Positions 17,229 through 25,811 of a stretch of 64,000 nucleotides of DNA are shown in pieces. This stretch comes from Symbiodinium sp. CCMP2592 (taxonomy: Eukaryota; Sar; Dinophyceae; Suessiales; Symbiodiniaceae). Made by a program: the position numbers and the translations under genes. The notes beneath the pieces were generated by a model. The model was given only the letters and a program-made list of their open reading frames with translations. It ran no database searches and was not told where the DNA came from. Within the stretch, counting starts at the first letter, position 1. Each line of letters starts with the position of its first letter. The stretch spans positions 1,612,001 to 1,676,000 of the forward strand of contig CAJNDT010005913.1 in the NCBI GenBank assembly GCA_905221615.1, read 5' to 3'.

Positions 17229-17670
17229 GCTTCCAAGCGCCGCCGCACTCGGGACAGATGGTGCAGCCGTCTGATTCTGGATTGATGTCCAGTATGCGAT
17301 AGGCGCACGAGGGTCAGTGCCCGATCGAGAGCACGCATTTCTTGGCGCACTCGGCGCTGTTCCAACCAGCCCATCTGATAAACAGCGCCATCGGAACCCC
17401 GAATCCAAAGAACATGTACGCGATGCTTTTGAACCAGATCTGGGTAAACAGATTTCCGGTGTGGTAGACGCCGAAGATCAGGAACACGACCTGCATCGCG
17501 ATGGTGTACGACGCGCCGAGCACAAGGAGTGACGACCAGAAACGCCCCGCATCATTCTTTCCAACAAACGCGGAGCGGTGCAAGCCGCTGCTTTTAGATG
17601 CTTGCGGAATTGTGCAAGGCTTAAACTTGTTGCCCCGATCGTCCTCCATGTAATGCCATTGCAGGTGCAT
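17212..17670 (-). pseudogene. Small membrane protein with zinc-ribbon tail, interrupted by an in-frame TGA
   Basis: The first 118 codons (to the TGA at 17314-17316) encode a protein with two membrane segments (about 46-66 and 75-98). The same frame stays open for another 33 codons to a TAA at 17212-17214 and reads PSCAYRILDI, then CTICPECGGAWKL. The TGA stands exactly where the first Cys of a CPxC...CPEC zinc ribbon is expected, one base from a Cys codon. Either the gene has a nonsense change (or read error), or the 118-aa form is the product, or the codon is recoded. The tail overlaps the end of the convergent methylase gene by 17 bp. Confidence 0.55.
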
Positions 17671-17684
17671 GTCTCAGTGTACAC

Positions 17685-17709
17685 AAAAACCGCTCCCAAC
17701 AAGGAGCGG
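17685..17709 (-). terminator. Rho-independent terminator after the PilZ gene
   Basis: On the minus strand CCGCTCC and GGAGCGG form a seven-base GC-rich stem with a six-base loop followed by TTTTTG. It lies 28 bp after the PilZ stop and just before the start of the two-segment membrane protein, separating the two units. Confidence 0.8.
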
Positions 17710-17737
17710 CTCGTTCGTTCAAACAGGTTCACTCAAC

Positions 17738-18127
17738 TCACGCGACGCGGAGGTGGTGTCCGGTGGTGAGTGACTTGATCAGTCGTTCGCGATCGCCGGT
17801 GCGGTCGAAGCGGGTCACGGCCATCGCCATTCGGCTGGCGCCGGGTTCTTCGAGATCGCACCACACGATGTTCCCTGTCAGGAATACGGCTCGTCCCGGT
17901 CCGATGTCCTGACCCGTCATCGGGAGGTCGATGCGGATGGACACGGTCTGTCCCGGATCGATCGGGCGATCGAGCTCGAAGCAGACGCCGCCTTCGGAGA
18001 TGTCGTAGACATGCCCCTCGAGCGCGAACTGGGTCTCGTCTGGATGCACACGGAGCGCCATGGAGGTGTAGCCGGGATTGACCTGGAATCGTTCGTGGAC
18101 GCGGCGGTTGATGGGGTTGTTGATCAT
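17738..18127 (-). CDS. PilZ-domain protein, probable c-di-GMP receptor
   Basis: 129 aa from the ATG at 18125-18127, which has AGGAG seven bases before it; an in-frame ATG at 18166 has none. The PilZ signature is complete: an Arg cluster RRVHERF near the N-terminus and DISEGGVCFEL about 40 residues later, followed by a beta-rich body with TGNIVWCDLE. These residues bind cyclic di-GMP in the family. The protein is a lone PilZ domain without an output domain, so it would act through a partner, perhaps the flagellar motor or exopolysaccharide enzymes. Own terminator at 17685-17709. Confidence 0.88.
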   Translation of the reverse strand: MINNPINRRVHERFQVNPGYTSMALRVHPDETQFALEGHVYDISEGGVCFELDRPIDPGQTVSIRIDLPMTGQDIGPGRAVFLTGNIVWCDLEEPGASRMAMAVTRFDRTGDRERLIKSLTTGHHLRVA

Positions 18128-18187
18128 GATTGGGCTCCTGTTTCTGACGGATTTATCGGCCCGCACGCGATGGATCTTGATTCCTAG

Positions 18188-19327
<1,140 letters not shown>

Positions 19328-19437
19328 AACTCGAGCAAATCGGTTATTCCGTGCGGGTTTTCCTCTTTTATCAGACGGCCTGAACTGGTAGAATTTTGGT
19401 CTGATTGACGACTCTCAGACTTCAAAGGGGATTTCAT

Positions 19438-20775
19438 ATGCGCACGCCAGCTATCTCACGCTATATCTCATGCTCGCTCGGACTCGCGGTCACACTTCCG
19501 ATACTGAGCAATGCACACGCTCAGGTCATCAATGAGGATCGCGAACTGATTCCTGCTGGTGTTGGGAACGGCGCATTCTTCGGTCGCTCCGCTGCGATGG
19601 ATAATGGGATCTTGGTCTCAGGCGCTGACGGTGCTGAGGTGGCGTACACATTCAACGCGGCGACTGGCGCCCAGTTGCAGATGCTCGCTCCGAATGATCC
19701 GCCTTCACGCAGTTTCGGATACGCGGTTGACATCCAAGGCAACATCGCGGTCATCGGCGCTCGATGGGACGATGATAACGGCACCCAATCCGGGTCGGCA
19801 TACATCTTTGATGCGCTCACTGGCGATCAGCTTCACAAACTTGTCCCGTCTGATGGTGCAGTGGATTATAACTTCGGACACTCCATCTCGATCCATGATG
19901 GGATCGTGGGTGTTGGTGCGCATTACGATGGAGAGAACGGATTCCGAGCTGGAGCCGCGTATCTCTTCGATGCATCCACTGGAGCGTTCATCAGGAAGAT
20001 TCTCGCTCCGGATGGTGTTGCGAGCGATGAGTTCGGTTACTCCATCGCGGTTGGAGATGGCATCGTCGCTGTTGGCGCGATTAAGGATGATGACGGTGCA
20101 GCCAGCTCCGGATCTGTGTACATCTTTAATCTCGCAGACGGCTCGCTCAATCGCAAGATCAACGCGAGCGACCCTGGTGTCGCCGACCAGTTCGGATTCT
20201 CGGTCGCGATCGATAACGGGATACTGGCCGTCGGATCAAACCAGGACAACATCGGGAACAACGACAACGGCTCAGCATACCTCATCGATATCGCGACTGG
20301 TAACGAACTCTTCAAGCTCACCGCGAGCGATACAGCACGAGAAGACCAGTTCGGATGGTCCATCGGGATTGATGACGGCATTGTTGTTGTTGGATCGCAT
20401 CAAGACGACGATCTCGGTTCACTCTCAGGTTCCGCGTATCTGTTCGATGCCGCGACTGGAACACAGATTGCCAAGATGCTTCCGAGCAACGGCGGACCAA
20501 GCGAGTACTTCGGATCATCTGTCGCGATCTCAGGAGGGCTCGCCGCCACGGGATCGATCCTCTTTGGTCCTGGATCGGTGCATGTGTTTAGTGTGCCGAC
20601 CCCGCCGTGTCCGCCGGACCTTACTGGGGAAGGCGATCTGAACTTCCTTGATGTCTCGGCGTTCCTGACCGCGTTCGGGAACATGGATCCCATCGCGGAC
20701 TTTGAGCCTGACGGCAGCTTCAACTTCCTCGATGTCTCCGCGTATCTCGCGGTGTTCGGGATGGGGTGCCCGTAA
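19438..20775 (+). CDS. Secreted FG-GAP/beta-propeller-like protein with dockerin-like C-terminal repeats
   Basis: 445 aa; the ATG at 19438 has AAGGGG before it, better than the upstream in-frame codon at 19405. A signal peptide (about 1-29, ending NAHA) precedes about seven repeats of roughly 48 residues with the pattern FGxSVAIDNGIVAVGS...DDDGxxSGSAYLFDAATG, which fold as propeller blades in this family. The C-terminus holds CPPDLTGEGDLNFLDVSAFL and a second NFLDVSAYLAVFG copy, ending in Cys-Pro: a paired calcium-loop, dockerin-like element common on planctomycete secreted proteins. Binding partner unknown. A GTCTGA/TCAGAC inverted repeat lies in its leader. Confidence 0.8.
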   Translation: MRTPAISRYISCSLGLAVTLPILSNAHAQVINEDRELIPAGVGNGAFFGRSAAMDNGILVSGADGAEVAYTFNAATGAQLQMLAPNDPPSRSFGYAVDIQGNIAVIGARWDDDNGTQSGSAYIFDALTGDQLHKLVPSDGAVDYNFGHSISIHDGIVGVGAHYDGENGFRAGAAYLFDASTGAFIRKILAPDGVASDEFGYSIAVGDGIVAVGAIKDDDGAASSGSVYIFNLADGSLNRKINASDPGVADQFGFSVAIDNGILAVGSNQDNIGNNDNGSAYLIDIATGNELFKLTASDTAREDQFGWSIGIDDGIVVVGSHQDDDLGSLSGSAYLFDAATGTQIAKMLPSNGGPSEYFGSSVAISGGLAATGSILFGPGSVHVFSVPTPPCPPDLTGEGDLNFLDVSAFLTAFGNMDPIADFEPDGSFNFLDVSAYLAVFGMGCP

Positions 20776-20793
20776 TCGAGTTTAAAACCTATC

Positions 20794-20838
20794 ATATACC
20801 AAACAATTGAGTTGACACACGATTTTTGTTTGGTATAT
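20794..20838. promoter_or_regulatory. Probable operator: 13-bp perfect inverted repeat over the Y-family polymerase promoter
   Basis: Left arm 20794-20806 reads ATATACCAAACAA and the right arm 20826-20838 is its exact reverse complement. The arm centres are 32 bp apart, about three helical turns, so a regulator could hold both on one face. The arms flank the -35 box and the right arm covers the -10 box. The arms lie upstream of the expected transcript start, so they act as DNA sites, not as an RNA hairpin. Confidence 0.65.
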
Positions 20839-20839
20839 T
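20812..20839 (+). promoter_or_regulatory. Sigma-70 promoter of the Y-family polymerase gene, probably leaderless
   Basis: A perfect -35 TTGACA (20812-20817), 16 bases, then TATATT (20834-20839). The start codon begins at 20846, seven bases after the -10 box, which is where transcription should begin. The message would therefore start at or within a base of the ATG. AGGA at 20842-20845 touches the start codon and is too close to serve as a ribosome site. Confidence 0.75.
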
Positions 20840-20845
20840 TTAGGA

Positions 20846-22099
20846 ATGATTCTCTTCCTTGATCTCAACTCGTTCTTCGCGTCTGTCGAGCAGCAGCTTC
20901 AGCCCAAGCTTCGGGGTCGTCCTGTCGGGATCATCCCCAACGATTGCGACTCAACCTGCTGCATTGCAGCGAGTTATGAAGCGAAGCACTTCGGGGTCAA
21001 GACGGGATGCGGGATCCGCGAAGCGCACGAGCGTTGTCCCGGCATCACGCTGGTGCTGGCGCGTCCTGACGAGTACATCAAGGCGCATCACAAGATCCTC
21101 GAAGCCGTGGACACGATCTATCCGGTCCAAGGCGTGTACTCGATCGATGAGATGAGCTTCAAACTGACAGGTCCCGATCGCAAGATCGATCGCGCGCGTG
21201 AGCTCGCGATGGGGATGAAACGCGCGATCCGCGAGATCGCGGGAGAGTATCTCCGATGCTCGATCGGGATCGCGCCCAATCGGATGCTCGCGAAGACCGC
21301 GTCGAACATGATGAAGCCGGACGGGCTTGTTGTGATCCAGCGTCACGAGATCCCCGATCGTCTCCACGCGCTGGAGATCACGGACTTCCCTGGGATTGCG
21401 GACGGCATCCGCAATCGGCTCCATCGCTACGGCATCCACACGACCAAACAACTCTGCAGCGCTTCCAAGCAAACGCTCCGCAAAGCATGGGGAGGGGTCC
21501 TCGGAGAAGTCTGGTACCACTGGCTCAAAGGCGACGATCCGCACATCGCGGCGACCAAGCGGCGCAACTGCGGACATCAGCATGTGCTCGCTCCGGAACT
21601 CCGCGAAGCGGAGAAAGCACGCTCCGTCGCGATCCGTCTGTTGCACAAAGCCGCGGCTCGGATGCGGCACGAGGGGTTCTGGTGCACGAAGCTGACGCTG
21701 AACATCAAACCGATCGAGGCGCCGTCGTGGGTCGCGTATGTGAACCTTGAACCATGTCAGGACACGGTGCGTCTGCTGCATCATCTGGATCAGCTTTGGA
21801 AGCTGCAGCCCCATCCGTTCATCTTCTGTGTTGGCGTGACGCTTGGCGGGTTGGTGCGGGACTCGCAGATCGAGCAGCCGTTGTTTGAGCAGGATCGCAA
21901 GCAGACGAATCTGGCGCACACGATGGACCAGATCAACCGCAAGCACGGGCACGCGTCCATCTACTACGGCGCGATGCACGCCGCGAAGGACAGCGCCCCA
22001 AGACGCATCCCGTTCACGACCGTCCCAAACCTCGACCTCCCCGACACCGGAGGCATGGGCGCGTTCAAACAAGACTCATTGAAACTGAAGCAAGCGTAA
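20846..22099 (+). CDS. Y-family translesion DNA polymerase (DinB/UmuC type)
   Basis: 417 aa. The catalytic acids are in FLDLNSFFASVE (Asp6) and YSIDEMSF (Asp101, Glu102); the finger region AASYEAKHFGVKTGCGI and the palm RCSIGIAPNRMLAKTASNMMKPDGL are standard. A helix-hairpin-helix and little finger follow, and the C-terminal YYGAMHAAKDSAPRRIPF segment marks a subgroup distinct from E. coli DinB. It copies past damaged bases with low fidelity, so tight control makes sense: the promoter lies inside a perfect inverted repeat. No clamp-binding peptide was found at the very end. Confidence 0.9.
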   Translation: MILFLDLNSFFASVEQQLQPKLRGRPVGIIPNDCDSTCCIAASYEAKHFGVKTGCGIREAHERCPGITLVLARPDEYIKAHHKILEAVDTIYPVQGVYSIDEMSFKLTGPDRKIDRARELAMGMKRAIREIAGEYLRCSIGIAPNRMLAKTASNMMKPDGLVVIQRHEIPDRLHALEITDFPGIADGIRNRLHRYGIHTTKQLCSASKQTLRKAWGGVLGEVWYHWLKGDDPHIAATKRRNCGHQHVLAPELREAEKARSVAIRLLHKAAARMRHEGFWCTKLTLNIKPIEAPSWVAYVNLEPCQDTVRLLHHLDQLWKLQPHPFIFCVGVTLGGLVRDSQIEQPLFEQDRKQTNLAHTMDQINRKHGHASIYYGAMHAAKDSAPRRIPFTTVPNLDLPDTGGMGAFKQDSLKLKQA

Positions 22100-22131
22100 G
22101 ACGAAGCCGCGAGAGCAAACACCGAACGCGA

Positions 22132-22623
22132 TTAGATCACAACCGCTTTCCCACAAGCGCGACGAATAGGCACAAACTGTCCCGCGTGCATCATGTTGTG
22201 CGTCGCGACGATGACCCACACCGCGCCCTTGGTCGGGAACATCGGACGGAACATCTCTGGACCCTCCTCGTCGAGCTGCGCTTCGGTGGTGTTGTCCAGC
22301 GCGCTGAAGGTCGCTTCTTGCACCTGATCGAGCAAGCTCAGGTACTCGTCTCGGCTCAGGAAATGGCTCGCGTCGTTGTCGCTCTGCGTCTCTCTCGAGT
22401 ACTGCTCCGCGAACCCCGCGGGCAATGCAAAAGCGTGTCCCGGCGACAACTGCTCGATAAACAGACACTCCGAAGCGATCAGGTGCCCCAGCTGCCACGC
22501 GAGGTGGTTGCACTCGGGATGCGGACGATTCATCAGCTCCGCATCCGAGAGATCCGAGACATAGCTCTTGAGCACCATCCGGCTCGTGGTGTACGTGGAA
22601 CGAAGGACATCAATCGCGTTCAT
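22132..22623 (-). CDS. DinB-fold (DUF664-type) metal-binding protein
   Basis: 163 aa, four-helix bundle in outline. The three expected metal ligands are His43-45 region (NHLAWQLGHLI) and the late HNMMHAGQF. Members of this superfamily include thiol transferases that use bacillithiol or mycothiol, and many of unknown role; the gene name DinB here is not the polymerase. It is convergent with the polymerase gene, 32 bp apart, which is coincidental in naming. No operon partner. Confidence 0.75.
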   Translation of the reverse strand: MNAIDVLRSTYTTSRMVLKSYVSDLSDAELMNRPHPECNHLAWQLGHLIASECLFIEQLSPGHAFALPAGFAEQYSRETQSDNDASHFLSRDEYLSLLDQVQEATFSALDNTTEAQLDEEGPEMFRPMFPTKGAVWVIVATHNMMHAGQFVPIRRACGKAVVI

Positions 22624-22736
22624 GGGAATCTCTCAATCAGGGGGACAACGGACAGACGGATTAATACTACGCGCACGATTCCAGCGATGTACGAGAGAGG
22701 GAGCCGGGGCACTCGGTATCCAAACTCCATATCCGA

Positions 22737-22742
22737 TATAAT
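22737..22742 (+). promoter_or_regulatory. Candidate -10 box for the TerB/PH-like gene
   Basis: A perfect TATAAT, 27 bases before the ATG at 22769, with AGGGAG as ribosome site in between. No convincing -35 box is found 16-18 bases upstream, so the promoter may need an activator. Confidence 0.45.
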
Positions 22743-22768
22743 GTTTTCAACACGACCAGGGAGTCAAT

Positions 22769-23782
22769 ATGGCAATAGATCTACCTATACCACCCGAAAA
22801 ATTGAACTCAAAGTCAATCTCTGATCGCTTTTGGGGCTCGCTTCCAAAACAGAACTACTTTGCGCGAGCCAAAAACAGTATTCTAAAAGGGTATCTAGAT
22901 ACTAAGGAACTACAACAGATCGAACAGGAATACGAAGGAAGCCTTGTTGAAGACTTCGCGATGCAATGGCGGGAATTACTCGAAGAAATTACTTTCCACA
23001 TGGCGAGTGATGAAAAAATTGATACTGATGAAAAAGCGTTTTTCAAGGAGTACATAGCAACGTTTCAAATTCCAACAGATGAAGCTGCCCGAATATACCG
23101 CACAGGAGCAAGAAGATCGCTCATGGCTCTCTTTGCGGAACTATCAAAAGACTGGGAACTCAGCTCGTCAGATATGGACCGCCTGAATCAAGTCGCAACC
23201 AATTTCGGACTAAAAAGCTTTGAACTAGAGTCTTCAATTCACGAACAACTGAGATTTCAGGTAAACGCCAGAATCAACGACATGCTTGAGGATGATTTAG
23301 TTACCGATGACGAATGGAATGAACTCAATGAATACTGCAACTCACTCAACATTGAGCTAAGCATGTCCCCAGAACTCATGGAACAAATCAATCAGGCAAG
23401 ACAGCATTGGCGCCTGCACTTTGGGGAGTTGGAAGAAGTTCACGACGCGAGTGTCAAGCTTAAGTCCAATGAAAGAGCTTTTTTTGTTGGAAGAGCTAAG
23501 TGGTACGAGAATCGAAAACACAAAGGCGAAACCATCCTCAAAAAAGTTGGCCAGGGAAAATTCATCATGACAAATGAGCGTGTGTTATTGCTAGCTGATC
23601 TTGAAGATAATCGCACTGTGACTTGGTCGAGTGTCCTAGGAGTAAACAGAATAAGTTCTTGCGAGTTTGAGCTTGAGCGGGCAAGAGGAAAGTCTCCAGA
23701 AATCTACGTCACACATGCTATGAATGATCTTAAAAAATCTGCATCGTTGATCGCATATCGACTCTTTGAGCAATATGCATAG
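22769..23782 (+). CDS. AT-rich protein with TerB-like helical region and C-terminal PH-like domain
   Basis: 337 aa, soluble. Residues about 30-110 have acidic helices with a DEKIDTDEKAFFKEYI pattern seen in TerB-type metal-binding bundles, and a second similar bundle follows at about 115-215 (DDLVTDDEWNELNEY). The end (about 230-337) has GQGKFIMTNERVLLL...TVTWSSVLGV, the outline of a bacterial PH-like domain. Base use differs from the neighbours: many A/T-ending codons such as AAA, GAA and AAT. This suggests recent arrival. TerB proteins occur in stress, phage-defence and membrane-linked systems; no such partner gene is next to it. Function unknown. Confidence 0.65.
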   Translation: MAIDLPIPPEKLNSKSISDRFWGSLPKQNYFARAKNSILKGYLDTKELQQIEQEYEGSLVEDFAMQWRELLEEITFHMASDEKIDTDEKAFFKEYIATFQIPTDEAARIYRTGARRSLMALFAELSKDWELSSSDMDRLNQVATNFGLKSFELESSIHEQLRFQVNARINDMLEDDLVTDDEWNELNEYCNSLNIELSMSPELMEQINQARQHWRLHFGELEEVHDASVKLKSNERAFFVGRAKWYENRKHKGETILKKVGQGKFIMTNERVLLLADLEDNRTVTWSSVLGVNRISSCEFELERARGKSPEIYVTHAMNDLKKSASLIAYRLFEQYA

Positions 23783-23787
23783 CCAAA

Positions 23788-24930
23788 TCATTCATTCCCC
23801 GGCCAATCCGGATTGAGGAACTTGCCATCCTTATGGATCACTTCGCCGTCCGCGAGGATCTCGCCGCCTGCTCGCAGGTCGCAGACCATGTCCCAGTGCA
23901 GCGCGGACTCGTTGGTTGAGCCCGACTCTGGGTACCCCATCCCGACCGCGGCGTGGAAGGTGCCTCCGATCTTCTCATCAAAGAGCGTGTTCTTGGTGAA
24001 CTCCTTGATGGAGTAGTTGGTCCCGATCGCGATCTCTCCCATGTTGCGAGCGCCCTCGTCCTGGTCGAGCATCGCAAACAGGAACTCCTCGTTCTTCTTC
24101 GCGCTCGCGTCCACGACTCGGTTGTCCTTGAAGACGAGTCGGACCCCCTCGACTTCCCGGCCGTTGTACACGGCGGGGAAGGTGTAGTTGACATGCCCGT
24201 TGGCGTTTTGAGGGCCGCAGAAGACCTCGCCGTCTGGGAAGTTCTCGCCTCCGGAGCAGTTGATCCAGATGGATTTGGACTTATCGACATCGACCTTCAG
24301 GTCCGTCCCGTCGTGGCCGTCCTTTGCGGGCGCTTTGAAGTGGAGCTCGTCCTTAGTCTGGAGGAAGTCGCACACGCGTTGTTGACGTTTGTGGATCTCT
24401 TCCCACGCCGCGACGGGATCGGGGAGGTGGAGGAGCCCCGCTTCAAAGACAAACTTCTCGTACTGCGCGAGCGACATCTCCGCGTCCTGCGCCGATGCGA
24501 GTGTTGGGTAGAGCGTCCCGCACCAACGCAGCTCACCATCCGCGGCTCGTTTGAGGAACTTGTCCATGATGGGGCCGTTGGCGACGCGTTTCATCGCGAG
24601 CTTCTTCGCATCGACGCGTGAGAGGGATTTGGTGTTGACATCGGCCCACAGTCCGATGTTGACATCGACCGTTTCGGTGAGGTACATGTCCACTGGGTTG
24701 AGGAACTTGAGCTGCTCATCGCTGCCGTGCTCGTAGAGCAGGTCCGCGAGGGTGGAGTTGCGCATCGACCAGAAGGGGTGACCACCAGCACGCAGGACCG
24801 CAGCGTAGGTCGCTTCGATCATCGGCATCGCGACAGGATCCGCAGCGATGGACACCAGATCGCCCTTCTTGACTTTGGTCGAGTAGCGAACGATGACATC
24901 TGCGAGTTTGTCGAGTCTTTGGTCACGCAT
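23788..24930 (-). CDS. M29-family metallo-aminopeptidase (AmpS/aminopeptidase T type)
   Basis: 380 aa from the ATG at 24928-24930, preceded by GAGAGGA; the frame is open to 25068 but the extra 46 residues are unlike the family. Starts MRDQRLDKLADVIVRYSTKV, as in aminopeptidase T/S. Metal and active-site features are present: NFPDGEVFCGP (Glu), EFLFAMLDQDEGARNMGEIAIGTN (Glu) and the C-terminal GGTFHAAVGMGYPE with ALHWDMVCDLR (His, His, Asp). The enzyme removes N-terminal residues in the cytoplasm using two metal ions. Convergent with the AT-rich gene (5 bp apart). Confidence 0.9.
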   Translation of the reverse strand: MRDQRLDKLADVIVRYSTKVKKGDLVSIAADPVAMPMIEATYAAVLRAGGHPFWSMRNSTLADLLYEHGSDEQLKFLNPVDMYLTETVDVNIGLWADVNTKSLSRVDAKKLAMKRVANGPIMDKFLKRAADGELRWCGTLYPTLASAQDAEMSLAQYEKFVFEAGLLHLPDPVAAWEEIHKRQQRVCDFLQTKDELHFKAPAKDGHDGTDLKVDVDKSKSIWINCSGGENFPDGEVFCGPQNANGHVNYTFPAVYNGREVEGVRLVFKDNRVVDASAKKNEEFLFAMLDQDEGARNMGEIAIGTNYSIKEFTKNTLFDEKIGGTFHAAVGMGYPESGSTNESALHWDMVCDLRAGGEILADGEVIHKDGKFLNPDWPGNE

Positions 24931-25071
24931 TGTGGATCCTCTCAATATGCGTTTATTGGGGTATATAACGGAATTCAAGCGTAGGGGCGCATGAACACCG
25001 CTGCATCGGGTGCGTACAGTTGTGGTCCATATTGACCTGAAACCACCACGAACCTCCAAACGGAGCACCCA

Positions 25072-25800
25072 ATGACTTCCAACCGTTCATTCCCAGTCGC
25101 GATCATCCTCGGCGCGTTCATCGTCGCGGGAGCACTGCTCGCGCGTCCAGCAGTCGGCACCAAGACCACGTCCATCGGACAAGGCGACATCGGAGTCGTC
25201 GATGTCTACAGCTTGGTCGATATCCTGATCATGTCTGAAGAAGCGAGCCAGCAGCGCACCGACTTTGAAACGCAGAGCAACGCGACCATGACTGAGTACG
25301 AGCAGCGCCTGATCGGGATTCAGACACAGATGTCAACGATCTCGCAAGACGATCCGAACTCAGGTCAGCTCTACGCGCAGTACCAGCAGGTCACGCAGCA
25401 GATCCAGCAAGCGACCAACCAGATCAATGAAAGCTACCAGGTCCTGCTCGCGAATCAGATCGCGGATGCGTACAAGACCATCCACGCGGCGGTCAATGAG
25501 ATCTCCGACGATCAAGGCTACACCTTTGTGCTCGCGACGCGTCGCGGCGCGGACCTCGTCCAGACTTCGTCGCTCACCGGCGTAACGCAAGAGATTCTTG
25601 CCCGTCCGCTGGTTACTCCACCTGAAGCGGTGGACATGACCGAAGCGGTCCGGATCCACTTGGGACTCCCGACACTCGAAGAGATCACTGCACAAGCGGA
25701 AGCGGCACAAGCAGCGGCTGAAGCGGCCGCGGCTCAAGAGCAAGCTGGTGAACAAGAAGCAGTTGAACCAACTCCGGCGACTGAGATCACCGACGAATAA
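25072..25800 (+). CDS. OmpH/Skp-family periplasmic chaperone
   Basis: 242 aa. An N-terminal membrane or signal segment (about 8-28) precedes IGVVDVYSLVDILIMSEEA, which matches the VDxxxVlxxS(P)EA opening of OmpH. A long Gln/Glu/Thr-rich helical arm (about 60-145) forms the tentacle, and YTFVLATRRGADLVQTS plus LGLPT follow. An Ala/Glu-rich tail ends the protein. Skp-type trimers hold outer-membrane proteins in the periplasm on the way to BamA, which is consistent with LpxI in this window. Monocistronic. Confidence 0.8.
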   Translation: MTSNRSFPVAIILGAFIVAGALLARPAVGTKTTSIGQGDIGVVDVYSLVDILIMSEEASQQRTDFETQSNATMTEYEQRLIGIQTQMSTISQDDPNSGQLYAQYQQVTQQIQQATNQINESYQVLLANQIADAYKTIHAAVNEISDDQGYTFVLATRRGADLVQTSSLTGVTQEILARPLVTPPEAVDMTEAVRIHLGLPTLEEITAQAEAAQAAAEAAAAQEQAGEQEAVEPTPATEITDE

Positions 25801-25811
25801 GTCACTCGTCC

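Noticed and set aside
17290-17313. Possible bacterial SECIS after the TGA at 17314
   Set aside because: Only a five-base hairpin with a five-base loop, placed too near the codon and without the usual G-U loop; likely chance.
19559-20641. 360-codon open frame overlapping the propeller protein in another frame
   Set aside because: Frame-shifted shadow with Ser/Arg-rich composition; the chosen frame shows signal peptide and regular repeats.
20951-22072. 373-codon open frame on the minus strand opposite the Y-family polymerase
   Set aside because: Shadow of the polymerase reading frame; no family motif, while the plus-strand frame has the catalytic acids.
22132-22623. Link between the DinB-fold protein and the neighbouring Y-family polymerase through the shared name DinB
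   Set aside because: The two are unrelated in fold: one is a metal-binding helical bundle, the other a DNA polymerase; the genes converge and are not co-transcribed.
24931-25068. N-terminal extension of the M29 aminopeptidase
   Set aside because: The extra residues lack family similarity and the ATG at 24930 has a GAGAGGA ribosome site.
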